Positions 8,240 through 16,752 of a stretch of DNA of 64,000 bases are shown one piece after another (the first letter of the stretch is position 1; each line of letters begins with the position of its first letter). The translations under genes and the position numbers were made by a program. Location: contig NZ_BJCC01000034.1 of NCBI RefSeq assembly GCF_004309355.1, forward strand, positions 1 through 64,000, written 5' to 3'. The notes beneath the pieces were generated by a model, which saw only the letters and a list, made by a program, of their open reading frames with translations, had not been told where the DNA came from and made no database searches. This DNA comes from Enterococcus florum. Its GTDB lineage: Bacteria > Bacillota > Bacilli > Lactobacillales > Enterococcaceae.

Positions 8240-9760
8240 ATGAATTTACAAGGATTAATGAAAAAAGAAACGATTAGAAGAGTGACAATCATTGAAAGTT
8301 TATACTATTCGGAAAGCTTTCTATCTTCTGATCAACTAATAGATCAGCTTGATTGTTCACTGCCAGCACTGATCAACGATATTCGTTATCTAAATAATGA
8401 TGATACACCATTACAAATTCGTAAACATAAGGGCTTGTATCATTTGGATTTTGATCCTGGCTCCTCCATCGACACCTATTATGCAGGTGTCTTGAATAAA
8501 GTTTTGGAGTTTCAAATCCTAGAAGGACTTTTTTTTGAACGCTTGACTTGCATTCAAAAATTTTCAGCTCAATTAAACTGCAGCTTTTCAAATTTGCAAC
8601 GCTATTTGAAGAAAATCGATTCAGGGATTCAACAGTGGGATTTTCACATATACCACCGTCCGTTGCGTATTGAAGGCAATGAAGAGATGATTCGACAATT
8701 TTACTATCTTTTTTTCAAAGAAAAACGCATGCCCTTTAAAAATTACGGATTTTCTGAGAGATTGCTGCAAGGCGTAGACAAATTCATCCATTTATTGATG
8801 CAGGAAAACAATGTCACCAATAATATGAACACGCATTTCCAGTTGCTGCATCACTTTTTGATTGCTCTGCACCGCATCACAAAAGAGCATCATTTGGACA
8901 CCCATTTGCCGAATTCAAGTGCAGTCAAGCTGGGATCCGAAATCGATCAATTCAACCTTCGATGTTTGATAGAGCGAGAACTAAAAATCCCCTTCACAGA
9001 TCAACTGATGAAGGAATGTTTGTGGCCATTGCTATCGGACAAAATCGTATTGAATGCGGAGCAGCAGAATACTCAACGCAACAAAAATTTGTATTTGGCT
9101 GCCTTTTACCACACTCACCGTGAACTTGTTAGTCGGGTGAATGAGGAATTGGGCTATACTTTGTCGGAAAGTGAAGTCTCTGAGGCTTTACGCATCTTAG
9201 GAAACGATATTTATTTCTTTTATCCAAATCGGGAGCCCATCTCGATTCTGGCAGCCCCGAAAAAGTATATGATCACACTGCTTCGTATGAAGTACTCGCG
9301 AGCGATCTCAAAAATCGAAAGAATCGTTCAAACCTTTTTAGATACAAGCCACCTCCCTTACACGCAAGAGAGGAAAGACATTTATTGCTGCAGCTTGATT
9401 ATTGGCATTCCACATCTATTGGAACGGTTGACCGTCCGAGAAAAGCCGTTGAAGGTGCTGCTGCTTTCTGACGCATCGCCGAAGCATGAGGTTCTTTGGG
9501 GGAGTATTTTAGAAAATTTTATTAAAGCTCCTTTGCATTACGAATATTTTGAAACACCCTTTTTAGAACCTGAAAAATTAGCTGCTGTAGCCAATAAATA
9601 CGATCTGATAATCACAGATGTCACGATGCCTAAACTGGATACCAACACTGCAATCATTGCAGTCAACTCGTGCCCGACGCCCCAGGATCTGGTCGCGATC
9701 CAACAGTTTTTTGACAATATTGCTCCGGTTGAGCAGTGCCAGCTAGAGAGGTATGCATAA
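8240..9760 (+). CDS. Mga/AtxA-type transcriptional regulator, copy 1
   Basis: A 506-residue regulator of the Mga/MafR/AtxA class. The N-terminal 120 residues hold two helix-turn-helix units (around SDQLIDQLDCSLPALINDIRYLN and SAQLNCSFSNLQRYLKKI), the middle (about 170-390) resembles the PRD-like domains, and the C-terminal 100 residues (KVLLLSDASPKHEV to DLIITDV) resemble a PTS EIIB-like domain. The family controls virulence or metabolic genes, often by sugar phosphotransferase signals. GGGGGAAGAG precedes the ATG. It is followed 1 nt later by a paralog, so the two are co-transcribed and probably translationally coupled. Targets are unknown. Confidence 0.85.
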   Translation: MNLQGLMKKETIRRVTIIESLYYSESFLSSDQLIDQLDCSLPALINDIRYLNNDDTPLQIRKHKGLYHLDFDPGSSIDTYYAGVLNKVLEFQILEGLFFERLTCIQKFSAQLNCSFSNLQRYLKKIDSGIQQWDFHIYHRPLRIEGNEEMIRQFYYLFFKEKRMPFKNYGFSERLLQGVDKFIHLLMQENNVTNNMNTHFQLLHHFLIALHRITKEHHLDTHLPNSSAVKLGSEIDQFNLRCLIERELKIPFTDQLMKECLWPLLSDKIVLNAEQQNTQRNKNLYLAAFYHTHRELVSRVNEELGYTLSESEVSEALRILGNDIYFFYPNREPISILAAPKKYMITLLRMKYSRAISKIERIVQTFLDTSHLPYTQERKDIYCCSLIIGIPHLLERLTVREKPLKVLLLSDASPKHEVLWGSILENFIKAPLHYEYFETPFLEPEKLAAVANKYDLIITDVTMPKLDTNTAIIAVNSCPTPQDLVAIQQFFDNIAPVEQCQLERYA

Positions 9761-9761
9761 G

Positions 9762-11288
9762 ATGAATCTGCGATGTCTATTAAAACGAGACAGTCAACGA
9801 AAGCTGCTGTTGATTGAATCCTTTTACCAATCAAAAAATCCAAAATCGACCGCCGAACTGCTGAAAATGCTGGATTGTACAGCGCCTGTTTTGGCAAGCG
9901 ATATTCGATTGATCAACACACACGAATCCCACTATCATATTCATCGAGACGGTGGATATTGTTCCTTGGAAATATCGGATAATGCTAGTTTAGATGAGCT
10001 CTATGCTTCGCTGATCAGAAATTCATTCGCCTTTAAAGTGTTGGAGATGGTTTTTCAAGAGGATTGTATGTCCTTAGATGAGATGGCAAAACGCCTATAT
10101 TGTAGTCTTTCCGCCGCCCAGACCCACTTTAAGGATCTAGAATCGGTGTTAAAGCACTGGAAAATGACGATCCACCGCAGACCTTTTCGAATTACTGGAG
10201 ACGAAGCAACGGTAAGACACTTGTACTTTTTGCTGATATCTGAGAAAAAAATGACTTATGAAGAATCTGGTTTAAGCCCGGAATTATTCAAAGCGGGTGA
10301 TGCACTCATCCATTCTTTGTTAAAAAACAATGGGTTCTCCTGTTCATTTGCTCAATATTGTCGAATCCATACCCTGTTTTATACAAGTTTGATACGAGTC
10401 AAACATCGTCATCGTTTTTCACAACGCTTTTTAAATTCTACCGCCATCGATCCGCCGGATGAAGAGTTGTGTCTCATTTTTTCCGCACTGCTTTACCAAG
10501 AATTGGGCGTGGTCTATACGGAGGATGTCATGAAAGAAAGTTTTTGGCTGCTTTATTCTGACATGCTGTTGTTAAGCAGAGAACAGACCCAACGGGCATT
10601 AACGACAAATTTTTCTTTAGCTTATCACTATGAATCACACATGGAGTTAGTCGATGAATTGAGTCTGATGCTCGTTAAACCCTTGACGGATGAAAAAAAG
10701 CATATGCTGACCTCTATCTTAATCAATCAGCACCTTTTTCATGTCGGCACCAAAGAATTTGTCAGTATGCTGCAAGACCGCAAACGCGATTGCTTGGCAT
10801 TATTGGAATATTTTCATGCCAATTATGTTTTACGTATCCGTCAGGTCGTCGAAAAATTTATGGATGAATATCAGTGTTTTCAAGGCGATGAATTCATTGA
10901 CAATTATGTCTATCAGATCATCGCGGCAATCCCTGCTTTCTTAAACGGCATGAAAAAAGTAACTAAGCCTGTGAATATCCTAATCATTGCCTCAGATTCT
11001 ACGACGCAAGAATCTTTGCTTGTTGAGCTGATTCGCTTTTCTATCCGAGGAAATTATAAGATCCACCGCATTGATTTTAAGAAATTACAGAAAAAGAACT
11101 ACCAAGATTTTTTTCCAGATTATGATTTGGTGATTTCGACTTCGACCTTCGATCTTCCTGATTTAAAGACTCCCTTCATCGGTGTTGAACTCTGTCCAAG
11201 TATCCATTCTTTAAACAAGATTCAGTCCATGGTTGACCAGATCGAACGTGAGAAAAACTTTTTTCCATTGAAAAAAGAACTTTACTAA
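9762..11288 (+). CDS. Mga/AtxA-type transcriptional regulator, copy 2
   Basis: A 508-residue paralog of the preceding gene with the same layout: HTH units, PRD-like middle and EIIB-like C-terminus (NILIIASDSTTQES to DLVISTSTFD). The frame also opens at ATG 9753, but the GAGAGG site at 9746-9751 is only 1 nt from that codon and 10 nt from ATG 9762. From 9762 the protein begins MNLRCLLKRD and lines up with MNLQGLMKKE of copy 1, so this start is preferred. The two proteins are clearly diverged, which points to an old tandem duplication with separate roles or a heteromeric regulator (inference). Confidence 0.85.
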   Translation: MNLRCLLKRDSQRKLLLIESFYQSKNPKSTAELLKMLDCTAPVLASDIRLINTHESHYHIHRDGGYCSLEISDNASLDELYASLIRNSFAFKVLEMVFQEDCMSLDEMAKRLYCSLSAAQTHFKDLESVLKHWKMTIHRRPFRITGDEATVRHLYFLLISEKKMTYEESGLSPELFKAGDALIHSLLKNNGFSCSFAQYCRIHTLFYTSLIRVKHRHRFSQRFLNSTAIDPPDEELCLIFSALLYQELGVVYTEDVMKESFWLLYSDMLLLSREQTQRALTTNFSLAYHYESHMELVDELSLMLVKPLTDEKKHMLTSILINQHLFHVGTKEFVSMLQDRKRDCLALLEYFHANYVLRIRQVVEKFMDEYQCFQGDEFIDNYVYQIIAAIPAFLNGMKKVTKPVNILIIASDSTTQESLLVELIRFSIRGNYKIHRIDFKKLQKKNYQDFFPDYDLVISTSTFDLPDLKTPFIGVELCPSIHSLNKIQSMVDQIEREKNFFPLKKELY

Positions 11289-11303
11289 AAAAGTTCTTTT
11301 TTA
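11271..11303 (+). terminator. Terminator overlapping the end of Mga copy 2
   Basis: AAAAAAGAACTT and AAGTTCTTTTTT pair with the stop codon in the loop region; a T run follows. Confidence 0.75.
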
Positions 11304-11340
11304 TCAAATGTTCACATATTCATGAAAAGGAACACAATTC

Positions 11341-11739
11341 TTATTGTTTTTTCATTTTATTCTGTTCATCGATCATACGAAGTAGTTCTGTGTCCATTGA
11401 TCGTTTTTCTTGTTTTAAGCTTTTTACCATCCGCTCGTATTTTTCGGGCGGGTTTTTTTTACGCATCAGATTCAATTGAATAAAGCAATAAGCTAAGACA
11501 CCTAGCGACAATAGACTCAGTACCCCAAGGATCAGATTGAACTGACCTCTGGTAATCGCATAAATAAAAATAAACGCTCCGATCAGAAACCCCGACACTG
11601 AAAGCAAACCATGTCTGCCGCCGCCAAATAGAATCCGTCGAAATGTAGTCCCGTCTCTTAGTTCCTCATATCGTGTGATACGAGCCTCTAAAAAACTGAT
11701 TTGTTCTTTTAATGTATCGATTTGTTTAGACTTGGGCAT
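11341..11739 (-). CDS. Hypothetical membrane protein with coiled-coil ends
   Basis: 132 residues: an N-terminal heptad-like helix (about 5-27, LKEQISFLEARITRYEEL), two hydrophobic segments (about 45-68 and 70-92), then a charged helical tail (about 95-132). Family not recognised. It stands alone between the Mga pair (convergent) and alanine dehydrogenase (divergent). It may be a small oligomeric membrane protein, but function cannot be stated. Confidence 0.65.
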   Translation of the reverse strand: MPKSKQIDTLKEQISFLEARITRYEELRDGTTFRRILFGGGRHGLLSVSGFLIGAFIFIYAITRGQFNLILGVLSLLSLGVLAYCFIQLNLMRKKNPPEKYERMVKSLKQEKRSMDTELLRMIDEQNKMKKQ

Positions 11740-11908
11740 AACGGTCTCTCCTCTTTCTCATTTTATTATCGCTACTTTGAGGGAATTACGCAATTATTTT
11801 TTATTCATCAAAAGAGAATCTTTATTTCTTGTGGTAAAATCGTATTGTTCATTCATTCACAAATCACAGGTACTGGCAAAAAACTTATTTTTTCTTAACG
11901 ATTTTTAA

Positions 11909-11936
11909 TTGTCAGGAACGAATAATCTTGTACAAT
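11909..11936 (+). promoter_or_regulatory. Promoter of alanine dehydrogenase
   Basis: TTGTCA (11909-11914) and TACAAT (11931-11936) with a 16 bp spacer, about 45 nt before the start codon. Confidence 0.65.
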
Positions 11937-11942
11937 GAATTT

Positions 11943-11956
11943 AGAAAGCGCTTCCC
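11943..11956 (+). promoter_or_regulatory. Possible CcpA cre-like site in the ald leader
   Basis: AGAAAGCGCTTCCC has the palindromic core GAAAGCGCTTC of catabolite-responsive elements but deviates from TGWNANCGNTNWCA at the ends. It sits at the expected transcription start, where CcpA binding would repress. Confidence 0.4.
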
Positions 11957-11981
11957 GGCGTTTAAAGAAGGAGCACATCAA

Positions 11982-13097
11982 ATGATTATTGGAATTGCAA
12001 AAGAAATTAAAAACAACGAGAATCGGGTGGCACTTCCACCCTCGGGCGTGTTTGATCTAGTCAGTCAAGGCCATCAAGTGCACGTTGAAACACAAGCCGG
12101 AGCCGGCTCTGCAATCCCGGACGAGGAATATGCTGAAGCAGGGGCAACAATCGTTCCAGACGCCTCTTCTGTCTGGGCCGCCGACATGGTTATGAAGGTC
12201 AAAGAGCCCTTGCCAGAAGAATATCGCTATTTTAGAAAAGATCTGCTTTTGTTTACCTACCTGCATCTAGCGGCGAACAAACCTCTGACAGAAGCGTTAG
12301 TCAAAAGCGGCGTAAATGCCATCGCTTATGAAAATGTGCAGCCAGCTGATCATTCCTTGCCGTTACTGGCACCAATGAGTGAAATTGCCGGCCGGATGGC
12401 TTCGCAAATTGGTGCAAACTACCTAGAACGCGTCAACGGCGGAAAAGGCATCCTGCTTTCTGGTGTCCCTGGCGTACGTCGTGGAAATGTTGTCGTTATT
12501 GGTGGCGGTGTCGTTGGGGCCAATGCAGCAAGTATCGCTATCGGACTTGGAGCCAATGTCACGATTTTGGATGTCAGCGTTCCTCGATTAAAAGAGCTGG
12601 ACGTGATGTTTGGCAACTCGATCCAAACGATGCTATCCAACCGTTACAACATTCAAGAAGCCTTGAAGACGGCGGATTTAGTTGTCGGTGCTGTGTTAAT
12701 CCCTGGACATAAAGCTCCGACCCTTGTAACGAAAGAAATGGTCAAAGGCATGCCTGATCATTCCGTGATCGTGGATGTAGCGATCGACCAAGGAGGAATC
12801 TTTGAAACAGTTGACAAGGTAACTACCCACGATGACCCTACTTATGTAAAAGAAGGTGTCGTCCATTATGCGGTAGCCAACATGCCAGGAGCTGTCCCTC
12901 AGACTGCAACCTACGCATTAAGCAACAGTACTTTAGCCTATGCAAGTCTCTTGGCAAACCATCCGCTAGACGAGGTGCTTAAAAACAATTTAGCTTTACG
13001 CCGAGGAGTGAATACCTTCAGTGGTCATCTAACACTTGAGGCAGTGGCAAAAGACCTGGAGATGCCGCACACGCCGATTGAAGAGTGTCTTCACTAA
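11982..13097 (+). CDS. ald: Alanine dehydrogenase
   Basis: A 371-residue NAD-dependent alanine dehydrogenase, reversibly converting L-alanine, water and NAD+ to pyruvate, ammonium and NADH in the cytosol. The N-terminal [20 protein letters not shown] and the Rossmann motif [14 protein letters not shown] (about residue 170) are characteristic. Length equals the family norm of about 370. The reading frame is open from ATG 11928, but that lies at the promoter -10 element; ATG 11982 has AGAAGGAG 8 nt upstream and gives the conserved N-terminus. Monocistronic with terminator; the cre-like site suggests carbon-source control. Confidence 0.96.
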   Translation: MIIGIAKEIKNNENRVALPPSGVFDLVSQGHQVHVETQAGAGSAIPDEEYAEAGATIVPDASSVWAADMVMKVKEPLPEEYRYFRKDLLLFTYLHLAANKPLTEALVKSGVNAIAYENVQPADHSLPLLAPMSEIAGRMASQIGANYLERVNGGKGILLSGVPGVRRGNVVVIGGGVVGANAASIAIGLGANVTILDVSVPRLKELDVMFGNSIQTMLSNRYNIQEALKTADLVVGAVLIPGHKAPTLVTKEMVKGMPDHSVIVDVAIDQGGIFETVDKVTTHDDPTYVKEGVVHYAVANMPGAVPQTATYALSNSTLAYASLLANHPLDEVLKNNLALRRGVNTFSGHLTLEAVAKDLEMPHTPIEECLH

Positions 13098-13104
13098 AAA
13101 ATTT

Positions 13105-13135
13105 CTGTCAGTTGAAAGACTGGCAGTTTTTTTAT
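13105..13135 (+). terminator. Terminator of ald
   Basis: CTGTCAGT and ACTGGCAG pair (one G-U) around TGAAAG, followed by seven T residues. Confidence 0.85.
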
Positions 13136-13233
13136 TTAGCTAAATCTTCGGTAGTTGAGCCCCTGTTCGTTGAAATGTACTCACGTTGCTTGGTTAGCTG
13201 AGGTATAATAATACTACGGAATGGAGGTTATTT

Positions 13234-14937
13234 ATGAAATTTAAAGACTACCAATACCAGCGTCCAAATTTTGAATCTTATCAAACTGATTTTCAAACAG
13301 CGCTGCATCAATTTGAAGCAGCAGAATCTATTGAAGAAACTAAAATACCGCTTGAAAAGTTGAATCATCTGAGACGCAACGCGGATACGATGGCCAAGCT
13401 TAGTTACATCCGTCATTCTATCAATACAAAAGATGCCTTTTATAAAAAAGAGAATGCATATTGGGACAACCAACAGCCTTTATATGACCATTTACACAAC
13501 CAGTTCTATCGAGCGTTATTGGATTCCCCTTTTCAAACGGAGCTGAGAAAAATATTTCCTGAAACACTTTTTCTGCTGGCAAAAGACCAATTACGTTTGT
13601 TAGATGACTCCGTTTTGGCTTATAAACAGGAGGAAAATGAGTGGATCAGTCAATACATTCAATTAGTCGCCTCTGCAGACTTATTGTTCAATGGACGTAA
13701 ACATACACTTTCAGAGTTGATGGCCTATTTCACCTCACCCGATCGCTTCACCAGACGCAAAGCCCAAAAAGTATACGAGGGTTTTTTTATCAAACATGAG
13801 CAACGCTTTGACGAGATCTTCGACCACTTAGTAACTGTTCGAACCAAAATGGCCAGAAAATTAGGCTTTGAAAACTATGTCGCTTACGGCGATATCGCGA
13901 TGAACCGCTGGAGCTACAATCGGGAGCAGATTCGCAGGTTTCGCCAGTTCATTTTAGATGAAGTCGTTCCACAGACTCAGCGGCTTTATAAGCGGCAAGC
14001 CGAACGGTTAGGGGTGAAGGATTTCACCTATTACGACCTACCAGTGTTTTTCTCTGAAGGCAATCCTCGCCCTACGGGTAACGCCGAAGAATTGGTTCAA
14101 AAAGCTGCTGACATGTACCACCAACTGTCTGAGCAAACAGGACAATTCTTTGAGATTTTAAAAGAAGATCAGTTGATGGATTTAAAAAGTCGTCCTGGAA
14201 AACAGAGCGGCGGCTACTGCGAGTTTATCGATGCCTATCGTGTACCGTTCATCTTCGCCAATTTCAACCAGACTTCGGATGATGTGGATGTACTGACTCA
14301 CGAAACCGGTCACGCTTTCCAAGTTTATCTTTCTCGCTGGATTAATGAGCCTGAACTGACCTTTCCAACGTCAGATACTGCAGAGATTCATTCCATGAGT
14401 ATGGAATTTTTGACCTGGCCTTGGATGAATGAATTTTTTGGTGAAAAGGAACAGCAATACCGCTTTGCGCACCTGAGCAGTGCGCTGCAATTTTTGCCTT
14501 ACGGCGCGCTAGTCGATCATTTTCAAGAAGAGGTTTACACACATCCAGAATGGACTCCGCGACAACGCAAAGCCTGCTGGCGCAGCTTAGAAAAACAATA
14601 TTGTCCAGAAAAATGCTATCGGCAATCTCCAGCATTAGAAAGAGGTATTTATTGGTTTAGACAGGGACATATTTTTGAAGTGCCGTTTTATTACATCGAT
14701 TATACGTTGGCCCAGGTTTGTGCCTTTCAATTTTGGGATCGGGCCATTATTCAGAAGGATTCTGCTTATTGGGAGGATTATTTAGCAATTTGTCAGATCG
14801 GCGGAACAGCGACCTTTTTAGAGACGGTCCGATTGGCTCATCTGGATTCTCCTTTTGATACCCAAGCGATGAAGGCTGTGATTCAGCAAGTCATGAATTA
14901 TTTGAATCAGCAATCTGAGGAGGAACTTCTTAGATAA
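13234..14937 (+). CDS. M3 family oligoendopeptidase (PepF-like)
   Basis: A 567-residue zinc metallopeptidase of family M3 that cleaves short peptides in the cytosol. The zinc motif HETGH occupies residues 356-360, with the downstream glutamate region SDTAEIHSMSMEF completing the site. The protein is a little shorter than PepF (about 600) and matches the M3 oligoendopeptidase subgroup common in Lactobacillales. GGAGG precedes the ATG. Single gene with a downstream hairpin. Its role is probably turnover of imported oligopeptides. Confidence 0.92.
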   Translation: MKFKDYQYQRPNFESYQTDFQTALHQFEAAESIEETKIPLEKLNHLRRNADTMAKLSYIRHSINTKDAFYKKENAYWDNQQPLYDHLHNQFYRALLDSPFQTELRKIFPETLFLLAKDQLRLLDDSVLAYKQEENEWISQYIQLVASADLLFNGRKHTLSELMAYFTSPDRFTRRKAQKVYEGFFIKHEQRFDEIFDHLVTVRTKMARKLGFENYVAYGDIAMNRWSYNREQIRRFRQFILDEVVPQTQRLYKRQAERLGVKDFTYYDLPVFFSEGNPRPTGNAEELVQKAADMYHQLSEQTGQFFEILKEDQLMDLKSRPGKQSGGYCEFIDAYRVPFIFANFNQTSDDVDVLTHETGHAFQVYLSRWINEPELTFPTSDTAEIHSMSMEFLTWPWMNEFFGEKEQQYRFAHLSSALQFLPYGALVDHFQEEVYTHPEWTPRQRKACWRSLEKQYCPEKCYRQSPALERGIYWFRQGHIFEVPFYYIDYTLAQVCAFQFWDRAIIQKDSAYWEDYLAICQIGGTATFLETVRLAHLDSPFDTQAMKAVIQQVMNYLNQQSEEELLR

Positions 14938-14940
14938 ATT

Positions 14941-14969
14941 GGTTGCTTCTTCTAGGGAGCAGCCTTTTT
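14941..14969 (+). terminator. Terminator of the M3 peptidase gene
   Basis: GGTTGCT and AGCAGCC pair (one G-U) followed by TTTTT. Confidence 0.7.
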
Positions 14970-15040
14970 GCCGTGCTTTTAAAACTTTGACAATCCCACT
15001 TATTTCTTTTGCGATATTTTTATTATGTATTTTACAATGT

Positions 15041-15066
15041 AAAAAAACTCCTGAATCCAGGAGTCA
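15041..15066 (-). terminator. Terminator of the YlmA-like ATPase gene
   Basis: On the minus strand ACTCCTG and CAGGAGT form the stem, followed by seven T residues, six nt past the stop codon. Confidence 0.85.
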
Positions 15067-15071
15067 CTTAA

Positions 15072-15854
15072 TTATTTTTTGGGCATGACAATCAACCGAT
15101 CTTTCGTAAGTGCACGAATCGTGATTGGTCGAGAATAAAAGCTGGTCAAATTTTCTTCGGTGATCAATGCTTCTCTAGTTCCTTTTTTGAAAATTTTTCC
15201 ATCCTTGACCATCAGCACGTGCGTGATCAATGGCAAGATTTCTTCGGTATGATGCGTGACATAAAGCAGGCTTGGTGCTCCTTTTCCTTGCTTGATCTGT
15301 TGGATTCGTTCCAGCAGATCCTCGCGTGCAAACAAATCCAATCCCGTGCAGGGCTCGTCAAGTATCAGCAATTCCGGCTTAGCCATCAAAGCTCTAGCAA
15401 TCAAAACGACCTGCCGTTCCCCTTGCGACAGTACTTGATACGGCTTTCCGATCAAATCTTTGCCGCTTAAAGAGGACAAAAGCTGCTTAGCCTCTTCCAT
15501 GTCTTCTTTTTGATATTGCTGATAGATCCCGATACTGGCGAATTTACCGGAAAGGACGATTCGTTCAGCTTCTTCCGTTTGCTGAAAACGATATTGCAGC
15601 AAATTGCTGACCCAGCCGATGCGTTTGGTCAAATCGGGAATGGAGGTTTTGCCGAAAATCTGGTTTAAAACCGTCAGTTTGCCCCTTGTTGGCCACATGT
15701 TGCCAGAGATCAATTGTAACAACAGCGTCTTTCCTGCGCCGTTCAAGCCGAGCAGCGCCCAATCTTCCCCTTCCTCGATCTGCCAATTGATCGAATCCAG
15801 CAATTTCTTTTTTTGGCGAATCAAGGAAACCTCTTCAAATGTTAAAATGGCCAT
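15072..15854 (-). CDS. ABC transporter ATP-binding protein (YlmA/ModF-like)
   Basis: A 260-residue stand-alone ABC ATPase. Walker A is LGLNGAGKT, the signature is LSQGERQ, Walker B is LLILDEP, and the switch histidine is in YVTHH. It resembles YlmA of Bacillus. No permease gene is adjacent, so its partner is elsewhere or it has a non-transport role. The ATG at 15854 has AAGGAGG seven nt upstream; the frame is open nine codons further but without its own site. Single gene, with a terminator. Confidence 0.85.
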   Translation of the reverse strand: MAILTFEEVSLIRQKKKLLDSINWQIEEGEDWALLGLNGAGKTLLLQLISGNMWPTRGKLTVLNQIFGKTSIPDLTKRIGWVSNLLQYRFQQTEEAERIVLSGKFASIGIYQQYQKEDMEEAKQLLSSLSGKDLIGKPYQVLSQGERQVVLIARALMAKPELLILDEPCTGLDLFAREDLLERIQQIKQGKGAPSLLYVTHHTEEILPLITHVLMVKDGKIFKKGTREALITEENLTSFYSRPITIRALTKDRLIVMPKK

Positions 15855-15930
15855 CACTGTTCCTCCTTCGTAAATAAACAATCATTTTTGTTATCATACC
15901 AAAGTTTGACGAGGTTGTGGACAGAAACTC

Positions 15931-15939
15931 TGATATAAT
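15931..15939 (+). promoter_or_regulatory. Extended -10 promoter of the AIM24 gene
   Basis: TGATATAAT matches the extended -10 pattern TGNTATAAT, 26 nt before the likely start codon. No good -35 is at normal spacing. Confidence 0.5.
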
Positions 15940-15965
15940 TTATCTCAGAGAAAGGAATGATAAGA

Positions 15966-16664
15966 ATGAATGTAGACATTTCCAGCAGTACCTTTGCACC
16001 AATCGCAAAGATCACGCTGCAGCAAAACGAACAGATTCGACTTGAGCCGGGAGCGATGGTTTATGAACAAGGGGAGATCAACCTTGAAGGGCATATGAAT
16101 GCGAATGGTAAGAAAGGTTTAGGCGGCGCATTAAGTGCATTAGGCCGGTCCATGACCAGCGGTGAAAGCTTTTTTATCAGCTCCGCAACCGCCCTGTCAC
16201 AAAATGCTGTTCTTGCAGTGGCTCCGCCAACTTTAGGCAAGATCTTTTCACTTGATATTGGACAAGAGCATTGGCGGTTGAATACAGGAGCCTTCTTGGC
16301 CTGTGAATCAAGCGTGGCCTATAACATGGTCCGTCAAAAATTATCGGGCGCTTTGTTCGGTGGTACCGGCGGATTGTTTGTCATGGAAACCTCTGGAAGC
16401 GGGACTCTTTTAGCCTCTGCCTTTGGCGACATCGAAAAGCTTACCTTGGATGGTTCAGCTCCCGTCGTTGTTGACAACCAACATGTGATTGCTTGGTCGA
16501 GTTCACTGGATTATGACATCAAGGTCGCTTCCGGCATCTTTGGATTTACTACCGGGGAAGGCATCGTCAACGAGTTTCATGGTGTCGGTACTATCTATCT
16601 TCAAACTAGAAATCTGGAAAATTTTGCCAATCAAATCACCCCTTTCGTCCCTGAAAAACGATAG
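15966..16664 (+). CDS. AIM24/TIGR00266 family protein
   Basis: A 232-residue soluble protein, rich in glycine and beta-strand pattern, of the AIM24/TIGR00266 family; conserved features include QIRLEPGAMVY near residue 24 and FLACESSVAYN. The biochemical role of the bacterial family is not established. ATG 15966 is preferred because AAAGGA lies 9 nt upstream, whereas the earlier ATG 15957 directly abuts it. It is followed by the flippase gene in the same direction without an obvious terminator. Confidence 0.8.
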   Translation: MNVDISSSTFAPIAKITLQQNEQIRLEPGAMVYEQGEINLEGHMNANGKKGLGGALSALGRSMTSGESFFISSATALSQNAVLAVAPPTLGKIFSLDIGQEHWRLNTGAFLACESSVAYNMVRQKLSGALFGGTGGLFVMETSGSGTLLASAFGDIEKLTLDGSAPVVVDNQHVIAWSSSLDYDIKVASGIFGFTTGEGIVNEFHGVGTIYLQTRNLENFANQITPFVPEKR

Positions 16665-16752
16665 GGTTTTCATTAAGATTCAAACTACGGATTGTATCTG
16701 TGGGAAATAACAGGTAAAATATGGGAGAATCTTTTTGAGAAAGCTGGTTTGT

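Noticed and set aside
14980-15040. TTGACA promoter-like box after the M3 peptidase gene
   Set aside because: No -10 at proper spacing and no gene follows on that strand.
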